In this document: one piece after another, positions 42,396 through 50,977 of the stretch
Numbering within the stretch: the first letter of the stretch is position 1
How the letters are laid out: each line of letters starts with the position of its first letter
Assembly: GCF_900103285.1 (NCBI RefSeq)
Contig: NZ_FNGS01000010.1
Span: forward strand, 1 to 64,000
Reading direction: 5' to 3'
Source of the DNA: Siphonobacter aquaeclarae
GTDB taxonomy: Bacteria; Bacteroidota; Bacteroidia; Cytophagales; Spirosomataceae
Length of the DNA: 64,000 bases
Position numbers and translations under genes: made by a program
Notes under the pieces: model-generated
Databases searched by the model: none
Seen by the model: only the letters and a program-made list of their open reading frames with translations
What the model was told of the DNA's origin: nothing

Positions 42396-45300
42396 CTATT
42401 CTTCTTCCTTCATAATTTTCTTAAACATCCGCACGTCGTCCTGAAGTACTTCCACGACATATAGTCCCTTGGGTAACCCGCTCAGGTCGATTTTTTCGCG
42501 GAGCAGCGTCGTTTCCTTCCGGAACGTAGACCGGCGATGAATACGCCCCAGGTTCGCGTCGTAGACCGATACCTTCACCGGACCGACGCGGTCGTTTTCC
42601 AGCGAAATCTTCAGGTCTTTTGCCGATGGGTTCGGGTATACCCGCAGGGTCAGGAGGGAAAGGTCGGCCGGTTTCTCGGCAGACGCTGTCCGACCGCCGG
42701 TAGCGGCCATCGGAACGATGAACACCGGTGTTTCCGAAACCGGTACGCTGACATGGCCGGAAACAGCCGTGAGCGTATCCACCCGCATGGAATCCGAGCC
42801 GGCGCGCAAGGTGTACCGCAGTGCAGCGCCCGCTCCGTCCAGGTCGAGTGAGTAGCTCGCGGTGCGACCGACTTCGTCGGGTACTACCAGCATGTAGACC
42901 GATTTTCCGTTGTAGCTGTAGCGGTCCACGATGGGATCGGCGTGGAGGGTTTCCTGCCAGGCATATTCCCCGAAATGATGTGTCGTCTGCTTGAGGTAAT
43001 CGGCCGATAGGCGGCGTGTCAGATTGGTATTGATGAATCCCATCGAGCCGAACTGGATCGGTACGGTCGGATTATCGTCATACAACTGATAGAAAAACAG
43101 CTTGTCGATACCGCCCCGGGCATAGGTCAGCGCCGTCCGGAGGAGCCAGTCGGCCTGCACCTGCTCCACGGTTTTGGTGCCGATGGCGATGGCTTTGAGG
43201 GGGCTGCCCTGGTTGAGGTCATACCCTGCTTCGGTTACCCATACCGGCATGTCATATGCCTTCGCATGAGCCAGTTCGCGGAATTCGATTGCCCGCTGAT
43301 AGGTCGGCGCGATCTCCGGTGCCGCGCCGCGGCCTGACGTGCCGCTTTGCGAAGAGCTGGTGTTATCCGAATAGAAGTGATAGTTGATCACGTCCCAGCA
43401 GAGGTTAACGCTGCTGTCCGGTTTGTAGCCCCGAAATTCCTTGCACCAGTCGATCATGCCGCGGATATAATCGGTACTTGCGGAGGCAAGTCCACCCATG
43501 ACGACAATCATCGTAGGGTCTGCGTTTTTGACACCTACACCGGGACCCATCGTATTTTTATGTCCATCGTAAAAAGCGGACATATTGGCGGCGTATTCCC
43601 GGCCCGTCTGGTAGGCGCGACGGCCTTTCCACCACTTGTCACGCTCGTTGTCACACTCGATGTACTTGATGAGGTTGAGGCCGATTTTTACGGTATTGAC
43701 CGGGTCGCCGGTCCATCGGATGGTCGTGTCCACGCTGAGCAGCGCGGGGTTGACATTGGTATTGGCGCCATACCGGGCGGCGTACTGGAAGGCGACTTTC
43801 GCCTGTTCGAGATAGGATTGCGGGTCAGAGAAGTCTTTTCCGTATTTCAGGGGAACGTTCTCCGCATCGCGCTGACCTTCGGGATAGGTCTGCTGCATCC
43901 AGCCGGGAATGGTTTTAAGGCAGGCGAGAACGGTCATACCGACTTCCTTGCAGCGCTGGTAAATGGCGTCATAGTTCCAGCTACCGCTGTGGACGGGGTT
44001 ATAGGTATACCGGCCCTCGTTTGATTCCAGCTTTTCCCAGTCCATGTAATGCCGGATACCGGTGAAGGCTCGGGCCGGTGCCAGTTTTGATTCCTGGACA
44101 TGGGAAGGATCGTTCGGATCTTCAAAGTCCCACTCAAAGGCATTTACGCCCATCATGTCTTTCAGTTTGGCATGTTTGGCAGGAAGTGCACCCGGAGAGG
44201 TAGCCGGAGGGGTATAGGTCCCGTAAAACTCTACTTCGTTCGGATACTGGTACCAGGCAGAAAGGACGATATACCGGGCATTGGTAATAGCGGTATCCAG
44301 CTTGAAAACCGATACACGGTCGGGGTAAGGTCCTACCCACTCGTTGTACCGGCTGCCGCTGAAGGTCGCAATCGTCTTGCGGTTCCATTGGGAGTCGATG
44401 ATGGAAATCGTCAGGGGGTAGTCGCCCAGCGAACCTTCTCCGTCGTAAAAACGAATACCCTGAATGGTCATGTTTTCTCCTTTTTCGAGCGGATAATACG
44501 CATCGAAATGAGGCAGGATTTTGCCATAGCCCGTGCTGACGGAAGCAGAGAGATTGCCATCAAAAAGGCCTTCCAGGCCATTGCTGACGTTGTTGAGCTG
44601 ATACCAGCGGGAGGCGGTGACAGGGATTTTCGTTCCCATCGCGGTGTCGGCAGGGAGGACGGTGAGGGCTATTCCTACGCTCTGGGCGGGGGCGAAATGA
44701 CTGTTGCCTGCCTGGGACGCCGTTAGCGTTACCGTACCCGCAGCCAAAACAGTGGCTTTCCAGGTACCGGTGGCGTTGGAGACGGTGATGACCGACGTGT
44801 TCGAGGAAGAAAACGTAACCGGTGTTTCGTTGTTGGTACTCGTTGCCGTCAGGTCAAACGGCGCATCGCCGACGGTTTTGTCCGGCAACGGGCCGAAATT
44901 GATCACAGAAGCCTGCAACGAACTCCGGTTCGCCTCGAACCAGTTGAAATTCCAGCCGCCCTGTTTGACATATACCCTGAGTACCTGTATGCCGGCGCTG
45001 AGGGGTACGGTTGTCGTGATCGTCGACCAGTTTTGCCAGCCGCCGGTAATCGGCACATCGATCCGCCCGAGAACGGAGTCGGTAGCCGCCGAGCGGACTT
45101 CGATTTTTCCATCGGCATACGCATTGGCAATCCGGAAAAGGAAGTTGTAGCTGCCGGAAGTATCGACCCGGACGCTGTAGTCGAGCCAGTCGCCGTCGTC
45201 AATCCAGCCGACGTTGTACCCGCCGCCGGTGTCGGACGTAGGGTCAACCTGGATACCCTTCATGCCGTCGTAGTCTTCCGCTTCGATTTTCCCGGAGAGG

Positions 45301-45773
45301 GCCCGGGGCGAGACCACGTCAAACCAGTTAAAATTCCAGGCACCGGATTTGACAAAGAGACGGAGGGTCTGGTCGCCGGCAGGGAGGGTTACCGGGGTGC
45401 TGATGGTTGTCCAGCTTTGCCATCCGCCGGTTTGCGGTACCGAGACAGTGCCGAGAACGGCGCCGGAGGCATTGCGGATTTCGATGATGCCGTTGCCATA
45501 GGTTTCGGCGGTACGGAAGCGCATGATGTACGTCCCCGCGGAGGATACGTGGACGTCGTAGTCGAGCCAGTCGTTGTCGTCTATCCAGCTCACATTCAAC
45601 CCTCCGCCGGTGTCGGAGGTGCTTTCTGTTTGAATACCGTACATAGCGGTGTACGATTCCGCCTCTATCCGTCCAGGGAGGGCCTGGTAGGATGACGGTT
45701 TGCCGGCCAAGGAGGGGGAGGCGGCAAACAGCGTTCCCACGGCGAAGAGGGAACTGAGTAAGGTGTGCTTCAT
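42396..45773 (-). CDS. Secreted multidomain glycoside hydrolase with two CBM6 modules and type IX sorting domain
   Basis: A 1125-aa exported protein. Signal peptide 1-23; two similar CBM6 modules (about 35-155 and 162-282), each with IEAE(S/D)Y and WIDD(N/G)DWLDY; an Ig-like region (about 291-375, INFGPLPDKTVGDAPF); a discoidin-like beta domain (about 380-520); a TIM-barrel-like catalytic part (about 535-960). Candidate acid/base E710 sits in CDNERDKWW and candidate nucleophile E848 in VWVTEAGYD, the clan GH-A arrangement; the GH family is not identified. The last ~75 residues (LRVYPNPSAKDLKISL ... GLYVVEVLQ) are a type IX secretion signal. It probably acts on a polysaccharide outside the cell, perhaps the one made by the surrounding genes. 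Start 45773 gives a clean signal peptide. Confidence 0.82.
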   Translation of the reverse strand: MKHTLLSSLFAVGTLFAASPSLAGKPSSYQALPGRIEAESYTAMYGIQTESTSDTGGGLNVSWIDDNDWLDYDVHVSSAGTYIMRFRTAETYGNGIIEIRNASGAVLGTVSVPQTGGWQSWTTISTPVTLPAGDQTLRLFVKSGAWNFNWFDVVSPRALSGKIEAEDYDGMKGIQVDPTSDTGGGYNVGWIDDGDWLDYSVRVDTSGSYNFLFRIANAYADGKIEVRSAATDSVLGRIDVPITGGWQNWSTITTTVPLSAGIQVLRVYVKQGGWNFNWFEANRSSLQASVINFGPLPDKTVGDAPFDLTATSTNNETPVTFSSSNTSVITVSNATGTWKATVLAAGTVTLTASQAGNSHFAPAQSVGIALTVLPADTAMGTKIPVTASRWYQLNNVSNGLEGLFDGNLSASVSTGYGKILPHFDAYYPLEKGENMTIQGIRFYDGEGSLGDYPLTISIIDSQWNRKTIATFSGSRYNEWVGPYPDRVSVFKLDTAITNARYIVLSAWYQYPNEVEFYGTYTPPATSPGALPAKHAKLKDMMGVNAFEWDFEDPNDPSHVQESKLAPARAFTGIRHYMDWEKLESNEGRYTYNPVHSGSWNYDAIYQRCKEVGMTVLACLKTIPGWMQQTYPEGQRDAENVPLKYGKDFSDPQSYLEQAKVAFQYAARYGANTNVNPALLSVDTTIRWTGDPVNTVKIGLNLIKYIECDNERDKWWKGRRAYQTGREYAANMSAFYDGHKNTMGPGVGVKNADPTMIVVMGGLASASTDYIRGMIDWCKEFRGYKPDSSVNLCWDVINYHFYSDNTSSSQSGTSGRGAAPEIAPTYQRAIEFRELAHAKAYDMPVWVTEAGYDLNQGSPLKAIAIGTKTVEQVQADWLLRTALTYARGGIDKLFFYQLYDDNPTVPIQFGSMGFINTNLTRRLSADYLKQTTHHFGEYAWQETLHADPIVDRYSYNGKSVYMLVVPDEVGRTASYSLDLDGAGAALRYTLRAGSDSMRVDTLTAVSGHVSVPVSETPVFIVPMAATGGRTASAEKPADLSLLTLRVYPNPSAKDLKISLENDRVGPVKVSVYDANLGRIHRRSTFRKETTLLREKIDLSGLPKGLYVVEVLQDDVRMFKKIMKEEE

Positions 45774-45874
45774 GAGTAGTAACTGCGGCGGACAATGATT
45801 ATTCCGAAACAATACCAAGTTAACTAAAACCAGCGCGTACTTTCACCGAAAAGGATAATTATCATCAATCCAAT

Positions 45875-45901
45875 TTGTAACTGGTCACTACTATACGTTT
45901 G
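45875..45901 (+). promoter_or_regulatory. Promoter of the GT2-GT2-GT14 operon
   Basis: TTG (45875-45877), a 16-base spacer and TACGTTTG (45894-45901), 47 bases before the first ATG. The spacer is a little short. Confidence 0.55.
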
Positions 45902-45948
45902 CAGGTTCTTTAGAACTTTCCTATCATGCAGGAAATTTCATAACTGTC

Positions 45949-46791
45949 ATGTTCAGCATTCCCGCCAGGCTGTCGCGACACCGGTTCCGCTACGATCCTC
46001 AGGCTATTTCTCCCGCTCTTCTGGAAGATCTCCGGAAGCGTCTTTCTGTGTTTCGCGTTGAAAATCCGGAGGTTACGATAGCCATCCCTGCCTATAATGA
46101 GGAAAAGAACCTGTTGAATACCCTGTCCTCTCTGGCGGATATACAAACCCGTTTCCGGACGGAGCTGATCATCGCCAACAACAATTCCAAAGACCGTACC
46201 CAGGAAATCCTGGACGCCTGCGGCGTGCGTTCCGTTCTGGTAACGGACCAGGGTATAGGTTACGCGCGGCAGGCCGCTTTACTGCAGGCGAAGGGGACAT
46301 ACGTCCTCAACGCTGACTGCGATTGCCTCTATCCGACAACCTGGGTCGACGCCCTCGTGACGCCCCTCGAAACCGGGGAGGCCTCCTGTACCTACGGCAC
46401 GTATTCTTTTCTCCCGAGCGAGCTCAACTCCCGGACGGCGCTGGCGTTTCACGAACTGATTTCCCGCATCGGCTTTCGGTTGCGGATCTGGAAAGGGCTG
46501 GAGTTTATCAACGTACTCGGCTTTAATTTTGCCTTCCGGCGGGCGGATGGACTTGCAGTGGGCGGCTTCCGGGTGGATGCCGGCCACCAGGGGACCGTCT
46601 CGGCGCAGGGCGTCTGCGAAGACGGCTGGATGGCGATGAGCCTGCTCGACAAGGGTAAAATCGTCCATGTGACCAAAGGAGCGCATGTCTGGACGGACGA
46701 CCGCGTACTCAACCGCGACGGCGGCGTCTGGAAAGCCTTCCGTAAACGTATCCGGGTCGAGATGTCCCGCGTGCTGAAAAAGCCAGCCTGA
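45949..46791 (+). CDS. Family 2 glycosyltransferase
   Basis: A 280-aa soluble GT2. Nucleotide-sugar domain with VTIAIPAYNEEKNLLNTL, the IIANNNSKDRTQEI block, the DxD-type NADCDCLYPTTW and a C-terminal EDGWMAMSLLDKG acceptor site. No membrane spans. First gene of a three-gene + operon; the next starts three bases after its stop. Donor sugar unknown. Confidence 0.85.
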   Translation: MFSIPARLSRHRFRYDPQAISPALLEDLRKRLSVFRVENPEVTIAIPAYNEEKNLLNTLSSLADIQTRFRTELIIANNNSKDRTQEILDACGVRSVLVTDQGIGYARQAALLQAKGTYVLNADCDCLYPTTWVDALVTPLETGEASCTYGTYSFLPSELNSRTALAFHELISRIGFRLRIWKGLEFINVLGFNFAFRRADGLAVGGFRVDAGHQGTVSAQGVCEDGWMAMSLLDKGKIVHVTKGAHVWTDDRVLNRDGGVWKAFRKRIRVEMSRVLKKPA

Positions 46792-46794
46792 CCT

Positions 46795-47688
46795 ATGGAC
46801 CTTGTTTCGATCGTTACCATCAACTATAACCAGCCGGAAATTACCCGCCAGTTTCTGGATGCCTGCCGGTCGCTGACCTATCCGGATCTGGAGATCATCG
46901 TCGTGGATAATGCCTCCCGGGAGCGTCTGTCCGATCTGATCGACATTCGCGCCTATCCCAACGCGAAGATTGTCCGCAGCGAAACCAATCTCGGCTTTAC
47001 CGGGGGCAATAACCTGGGGATGGAGCATGCTTCAGGCTCGTACTATTTTATCGTCAACAACGACACCGAGCCGCAGGGAAATCTCATTGAGACCCTGCTG
47101 GAGCCCTTTGCCAAAGACCCGTCGATCGGCGTAACCTGCCCGAAAATCAAGTTTTTTGATCAGCCGGATACCGTTCAATATGCAGGGTATAATCCGATGA
47201 ATCTCTATACCGGAACGGCTACGCCCGTCGGATTATATGAGAAAGACGGCCCGCAGTTCGATACGCCCGGATTCACCCATTTCGCGCACGGATGTGCGAT
47301 GCTGGTGAAAAAAGAGGTAGTGGAGAAGGTAGGACGGTTTGCAGAGCGGTTCTTTCTGTATTATGAAGAATTGGACTGGTCGCAACGTATCCTCGACGGC
47401 GGATTCAAAATCTGGTACCAGCCTTCGGCGTTGATTCTGCACAAGGAATCGGTGTCGGTCGGGCCGAATAATCCCCTGAAAACCTATTACCTGACCCGTA
47501 ACCGTATTCTGTACATGCGCCGGCATGGTTCGGCCGGTCAGCAAGCATTTTTCTTTCTGTTCTTTTTGATCGGCGTACTGCCGAAGCACCTGCTGACCTA
47601 TGTCCTGACGGGTCGTTTCGCGCATGCGAAGGCGTTTCTGCGAGGCGCCTGGTGGAACCTGACCTCTCCCAGCACGTCTCCCGTATAG
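46795..47688 (+). CDS. Family 2 glycosyltransferase (rhamnosyltransferase-like)
   Basis: A 297-aa GT2 with VSIVTINYNQPEITRQFLDA, VDNASRERLSDLID, TNLGFTGGNNLGMEHA and VNNDTEPQGNL, the WbbL-type pattern found in many rhamnosyl- and galactofuranosyltransferases. The acceptor site appears as YEELDWSQRILDGG. A C-terminal hydrophobic stretch (QQAFFFLFFLIGVLPKHLLT) may tie it to the membrane. Middle gene of the + operon; the next ATG is two bases after its stop. Confidence 0.87.
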   Translation: MDLVSIVTINYNQPEITRQFLDACRSLTYPDLEIIVVDNASRERLSDLIDIRAYPNAKIVRSETNLGFTGGNNLGMEHASGSYYFIVNNDTEPQGNLIETLLEPFAKDPSIGVTCPKIKFFDQPDTVQYAGYNPMNLYTGTATPVGLYEKDGPQFDTPGFTHFAHGCAMLVKKEVVEKVGRFAERFFLYYEELDWSQRILDGGFKIWYQPSALILHKESVSVGPNNPLKTYYLTRNRILYMRRHGSAGQQAFFFLFFLIGVLPKHLLTYVLTGRFAHAKAFLRGAWWNLTSPSTSPV

Positions 47689-47690
47689 CT

Positions 47691-48530
47691 ATGTTTGCCT
47701 ACCTGATACTGGCTCACGCCCATCCGCAACAACTGGCACGGCTCGTCCGGGCGCTGCGCCATCCAGATGCGCATTTTTATATCCATCTCGATGCAAAAAC
47801 ACCGGAAGAACCTTTCAGGGAAGCGGTTTCGGGAGAAGATATAACGTACATCGGCCACCGGGAAAAGGTAGCCTGGGGCGCCTATAGCCTTGTGCAGGCA
47901 ACGCTGAATGGCTTTGCGGAAATTATCCGGTCACAGCGACCGTATTCCTACGTTCATTTACTGAGCGGGCAGGACTATCCCCTCGTATCGCATGAGACGA
48001 TGGCGTCCTTTTTTGAAGCGAATCCGGGAAAGCAATACATGGAATTTTACCCTGTGGAAGGCGTCTGGACGGAAGCGATTCCGCGAATCCGGAAGTACCA
48101 TTTCGTGAATTTTGATTTTCCGGGGAAGTTCATGGCCGAGCGTATGGTAAACGCCGTTATGCCGGCACGGAAGATGCCCGACGAGCTCACCGCGGTAGGC
48201 CGCTCCCAGTGGTTCAGCATTACGCCCGAAGCCATCCGGTACATACAGGGGTACCTCGGGCGGCATCCGGAAGTGGTACGTTTCTTCCGGTTGACCTGGG
48301 GTGTCGACGAGCTTATTTTTCAGACCCTTCTCTATAATTCACCCTTCCGGGATTCGCTGGTCAATGACAATCTCCGGTACATCGACTGGTCGGAAGGGAA
48401 GGCCAGCCCGAAAACGCTGACGCAGGCCGACTGGCCGGCGATGCAGGCTTCCGGTAAGTTTTTTGCGCGGAAATTCACCGAAAACGACGAAGTACTCGAC
48501 CGGATTGATCAATCAAAGCTTCACCCATGA
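47691..48530 (+). CDS. GT14 (core-2/I-branching type) glycosyltransferase
   Basis: A 279-aa enzyme of the beta-1,6-N-acetylglucosaminyltransferase family (GT14, xylosyltransferase-like in bacteria): AYLILAHAHPQQLARLVRAL start, FYIHLDAKT, YVHLLSGQDYPLVS and WGVDELIFQTLL. GT14 enzymes do not need a DxD metal site. In bacteria they often add branches to capsule or exopolysaccharide. The ATG at 47691 is preferred to the earlier frame start (47652), which lies inside the GT2 gene. Its last 18 bases overlap the convergent fucosyltransferase gene. Confidence 0.87.
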   Translation: MFAYLILAHAHPQQLARLVRALRHPDAHFYIHLDAKTPEEPFREAVSGEDITYIGHREKVAWGAYSLVQATLNGFAEIIRSQRPYSYVHLLSGQDYPLVSHETMASFFEANPGKQYMEFYPVEGVWTEAIPRIRKYHFVNFDFPGKFMAERMVNAVMPARKMPDELTAVGRSQWFSITPEAIRYIQGYLGRHPEVVRFFRLTWGVDELIFQTLLYNSPFRDSLVNDNLRYIDWSEGKASPKTLTQADWPAMQASGKFFARKFTENDEVLDRIDQSKLHP

Positions 48531-49385
48531 AGCCGGTATAAGGTCTTTGGTGTCGAGTTCGGGTTTGTTGCGGAACCATTGCGCCGGCGCGATGACGTAT
48601 TTGTCAGGCCGTTCGTTGAGCCACGCTCCCCACCAGCTGAAGGAGCTGTTGGCGATGATGTGGTGCCGGCAGGTGCGCATCAGCATAAGATCGGCCAGGT
48701 CGCTGTCTGCACCTTCATTCTGTACGAAAACGGCGTCGTCCCCGATGCGGAAATGCTCGGCTACCCACGGGTGATCATCCGTAAAAACAAAGAAACGACT
48801 ATTCGGAAAGCGCTCCCGTATCCGGGCGATAGCCCGTTCGTAATACTCCATTCCGACAAAACCGAAAGTCTGACTGAACGACGTGTTGTGTACATAGTCG
48901 CCCCGCCGTATGTGCACAGAAACAGACACCGGTGTAGCAGCGATCTGATCGCGGTAAGCGGTGTAGACGGGTCCGAGGTCTTTTTTTACCGTCAGTTCTT
49001 TCCGGAGTAAGCCCCCGATGCCGGAAAAATACCGTTCGGATTGCCAGAAGCCGTCGAGCGTTACCATCAGCGCCCGGGTTTCGAACGGCTGCGGATTGTA
49101 CGCAAAGCCTTCCTCTTTCACCAGCTTGAAAAAAGGCCGGAAACTGCGGTTCGGAAAGAGCTTGGTTGCTTTCGAGACGTAGAGGAGCGGCGAGGTATTG
49201 AGGATGTTGTAGTCGACATCGAAATGATGCAGCTTGAATTCCCGCGGCGTATCGGATTCATAAAATTGCCGGTAGTAGGCGAGGTCTACATACAGCGCTG
49301 TGTCCGACCGAATAGACAAATGCCGTGCTATGGCATACTGAAAAAGCTGGTTACCAAGGCCGTGGGTAATTTTGGTGACGATCAT
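48513..49385 (-). CDS. Alpha-1,2-fucosyltransferase-like GT11
   Basis: A 290-aa enzyme of family GT11: IVTKITHGLGNQLFQYAIARHL start, VHIRRGDYV (the HxRRxDY GDP-fucose motif), YYERAIARIRERFP, FVFTDDHPWV and ANSSFSWWGAWLN. Such enzymes add fucose in alpha-1,2 linkage to glycans; other GT11 acceptors exist. Last gene of the large - operon; it starts within the end of the polymerase gene (four-base overlap), so they are translationally coupled. GDP-fucose genes are not in the window. Confidence 0.9.
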   Translation of the reverse strand: MIVTKITHGLGNQLFQYAIARHLSIRSDTALYVDLAYYRQFYESDTPREFKLHHFDVDYNILNTSPLLYVSKATKLFPNRSFRPFFKLVKEEGFAYNPQPFETRALMVTLDGFWQSERYFSGIGGLLRKELTVKKDLGPVYTAYRDQIAATPVSVSVHIRRGDYVHNTSFSQTFGFVGMEYYERAIARIRERFPNSRFFVFTDDHPWVAEHFRIGDDAVFVQNEGADSDLADLMLMRTCRHHIIANSSFSWWGAWLNERPDKYVIAPAQWFRNKPELDTKDLIPASWVKL

Positions 49386-50830
49386 GTGAGTCTTTTTCGG
49401 TCGATGGAATAGGTAACGTCAATGAGCGCGGCCATCAGGTAGAAATAGATACTCGAGGGAAACTGGACCAGCGCTTCCTGCGGATAATTACCGATGTTGA
49501 GTACGAATACGGCCAGCAGCATCGCCAGGCAGTAGGCCTTGAGCTCCCGGTCCTGTATCCGGTAATAGTTGGTGATGCCTGTCTTCAGAATAAGGAACAT
49601 CATACTGCAAAAGAGCAGGAGGCCTACCCAGCCCATTTCTACCGCCACCCGCGTATAGCCGCTGTCGGGAGGGAAATTGGCCAGGAAAGAGTGCGGTGCA
49701 AAGCGCTGGCCCCATGCGCCGGTAGCGCCGAGGCCGCCGCCGATAGGGTGTGTCAGAATATAGGGCTGAATCCGTTTCTGGTTGGCTTTCCGGACGTTGA
49801 ATGACGCGTCGTCGGAAGGGCGGAACGCCGTCTGAAAACGGTAAAGCGTCGGATTGGAGGTCGGAATGAAAATCAGTATCGTCAGCGCGAAGCCGGCTAT
49901 CACTGAAAACAGCAGCACATACCGGTTGTAATTCAGGATCGCAAACAAAACCAGCCCTGCGGGTACCAGTACATACGCCCCCCGCGTCCCGGAATACAGC
50001 ATCGACAGCAGGAAAACCAGCGCCAGAATACCCAGTATGAGTTTCTTCCAGATGGCGCGGCAGCCGACGATCAGCGCCAGGCAGATCATACTGCCAACGA
50101 CCATGTTATAGGAAAAGGCGACCGGGTCCGAAAAGATCGAATATTTCCGCCAGTGCCCGTTGATGAGGAGGAGACTGGCGATGGTCGGATCGGAATGAAG
50201 CCATTCTTCTTCCGCTGCCGAAAAGCCGATGTATTCCTGCTTCAGCCCATATAAAGCCGCAAACAAGGCGAGGCCCAGCCAGATTTTGAAAATGGTACGG
50301 ATGAGGGTTACCGTCCGGATCTGGAAACGGAAAATGAAGTACATCAGTGTCACGACCGCCACCGAGCGGACCGTGTACACCCATGCCAGCCGGGATTCGG
50401 CGACGGGGTTGAGTACTTCCAGAAAGTTATAGGCAATCCAGATGAGGATCATCCGGCTGACCGGACCTTTGAAGATACTCCAGTCCTGCCGCCGCCGCTG
50501 GTATACAAAAAAACCGAGGATGAGGAGCCCCTGAATGCCGTCCATGAGCGTACCCATCGGGAAGTGAATCCCGAAGCGCATCATGTAAAACAGCAGGTAG
50601 GCAAATACAAGTAACGTAACGACGCCGAAGGAAGGATAGGCGACGATCGCATAGATAACCGGCAGGGCGATCATGCCCGCGATCATACCTGCGCCGGCCG
50701 TCACACCGAAATGTACCGTCAGGATCCCCAGCCCGAGCGAGGCGGTCAGCAGCACAAGCAGACCGGGCCACGACGCAAAAAAGCGGGTCCAGTCGGTTTG
50801 GGCAAGCCTGTTTCGGAGGGATTCAATCAT
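49382..50830 (-). CDS. O-antigen ligase / polymerase family membrane protein
   Basis: A 482-aa membrane protein with about twelve hydrophobic spans and a long periplasmic loop in the C-terminal half (IFIPTSNPTLYRFQTAFRPS to PPDSGYTRVAVEMGWVGLLL), where Wzy_C enzymes carry catalytic residues; the loop motif GGLGATGAWGQRFAPHSF fits. In an operon lacking another polymerase this is the best Wzy candidate, polymerising lipid-linked repeat units; a WaaL-type ligase is the alternative. Its start codon shares one base with the stop of a 47-aa membrane protein gene just upstream, and its end overlaps the GT11 gene by four bases. Confidence 0.82.
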   Translation of the reverse strand: MIESLRNRLAQTDWTRFFASWPGLLVLLTASLGLGILTVHFGVTAGAGMIAGMIALPVIYAIVAYPSFGVVTLLVFAYLLFYMMRFGIHFPMGTLMDGIQGLLILGFFVYQRRRQDWSIFKGPVSRMILIWIAYNFLEVLNPVAESRLAWVYTVRSVAVVTLMYFIFRFQIRTVTLIRTIFKIWLGLALFAALYGLKQEYIGFSAAEEEWLHSDPTIASLLLINGHWRKYSIFSDPVAFSYNMVVGSMICLALIVGCRAIWKKLILGILALVFLLSMLYSGTRGAYVLVPAGLVLFAILNYNRYVLLFSVIAGFALTILIFIPTSNPTLYRFQTAFRPSDDASFNVRKANQKRIQPYILTHPIGGGLGATGAWGQRFAPHSFLANFPPDSGYTRVAVEMGWVGLLLFCSMMFLILKTGITNYYRIQDRELKAYCLAMLLAVFVLNIGNYPQEALVQFPSSIYFYLMAALIDVTYSIDRKRLT

Positions 50831-50973
50831 CAGAAAAACAACAGTTTAAAAAAGAAAACAAATACGCTGCCGAAAGCCACCCACAGCGCAACCAGGCGCG
50901 CCATGCGCTGGACACGGGGAAGATCGTCTTCCGGCGTCCGTTGTTTTACCTTCGTTTGTGGCAGCACTTTCAT
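50830..50973 (-). CDS. 47-aa single-span membrane protein coupled to polymerase gene
   Basis: A small gene: ATG at 50973, TGA at 50830-50832, 47 codons. Residues 1-23 are polar and basic (MKVLPQTKVKQRTPEDDLPR), residues 24-47 are one hydrophobic helix ending FVFFFKLLFF. It begins four bases after the stop of the GT2 gene, and its TGA shares one base with the polymerase ATG (TGATG), so three genes are tightly coupled and the intergenic space would be empty without it. N-terminus is predicted to be cytoplasmic. A partner or assembly factor for the polymerase or the GT2 is inferred; no homologue is known to me. Confidence 0.65.
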   Translation of the reverse strand: MKVLPQTKVKQRTPEDDLPRVQRMARLVALWVAFGSVFVFFFKLLFF

Positions 50974-50977
50974 GGCG

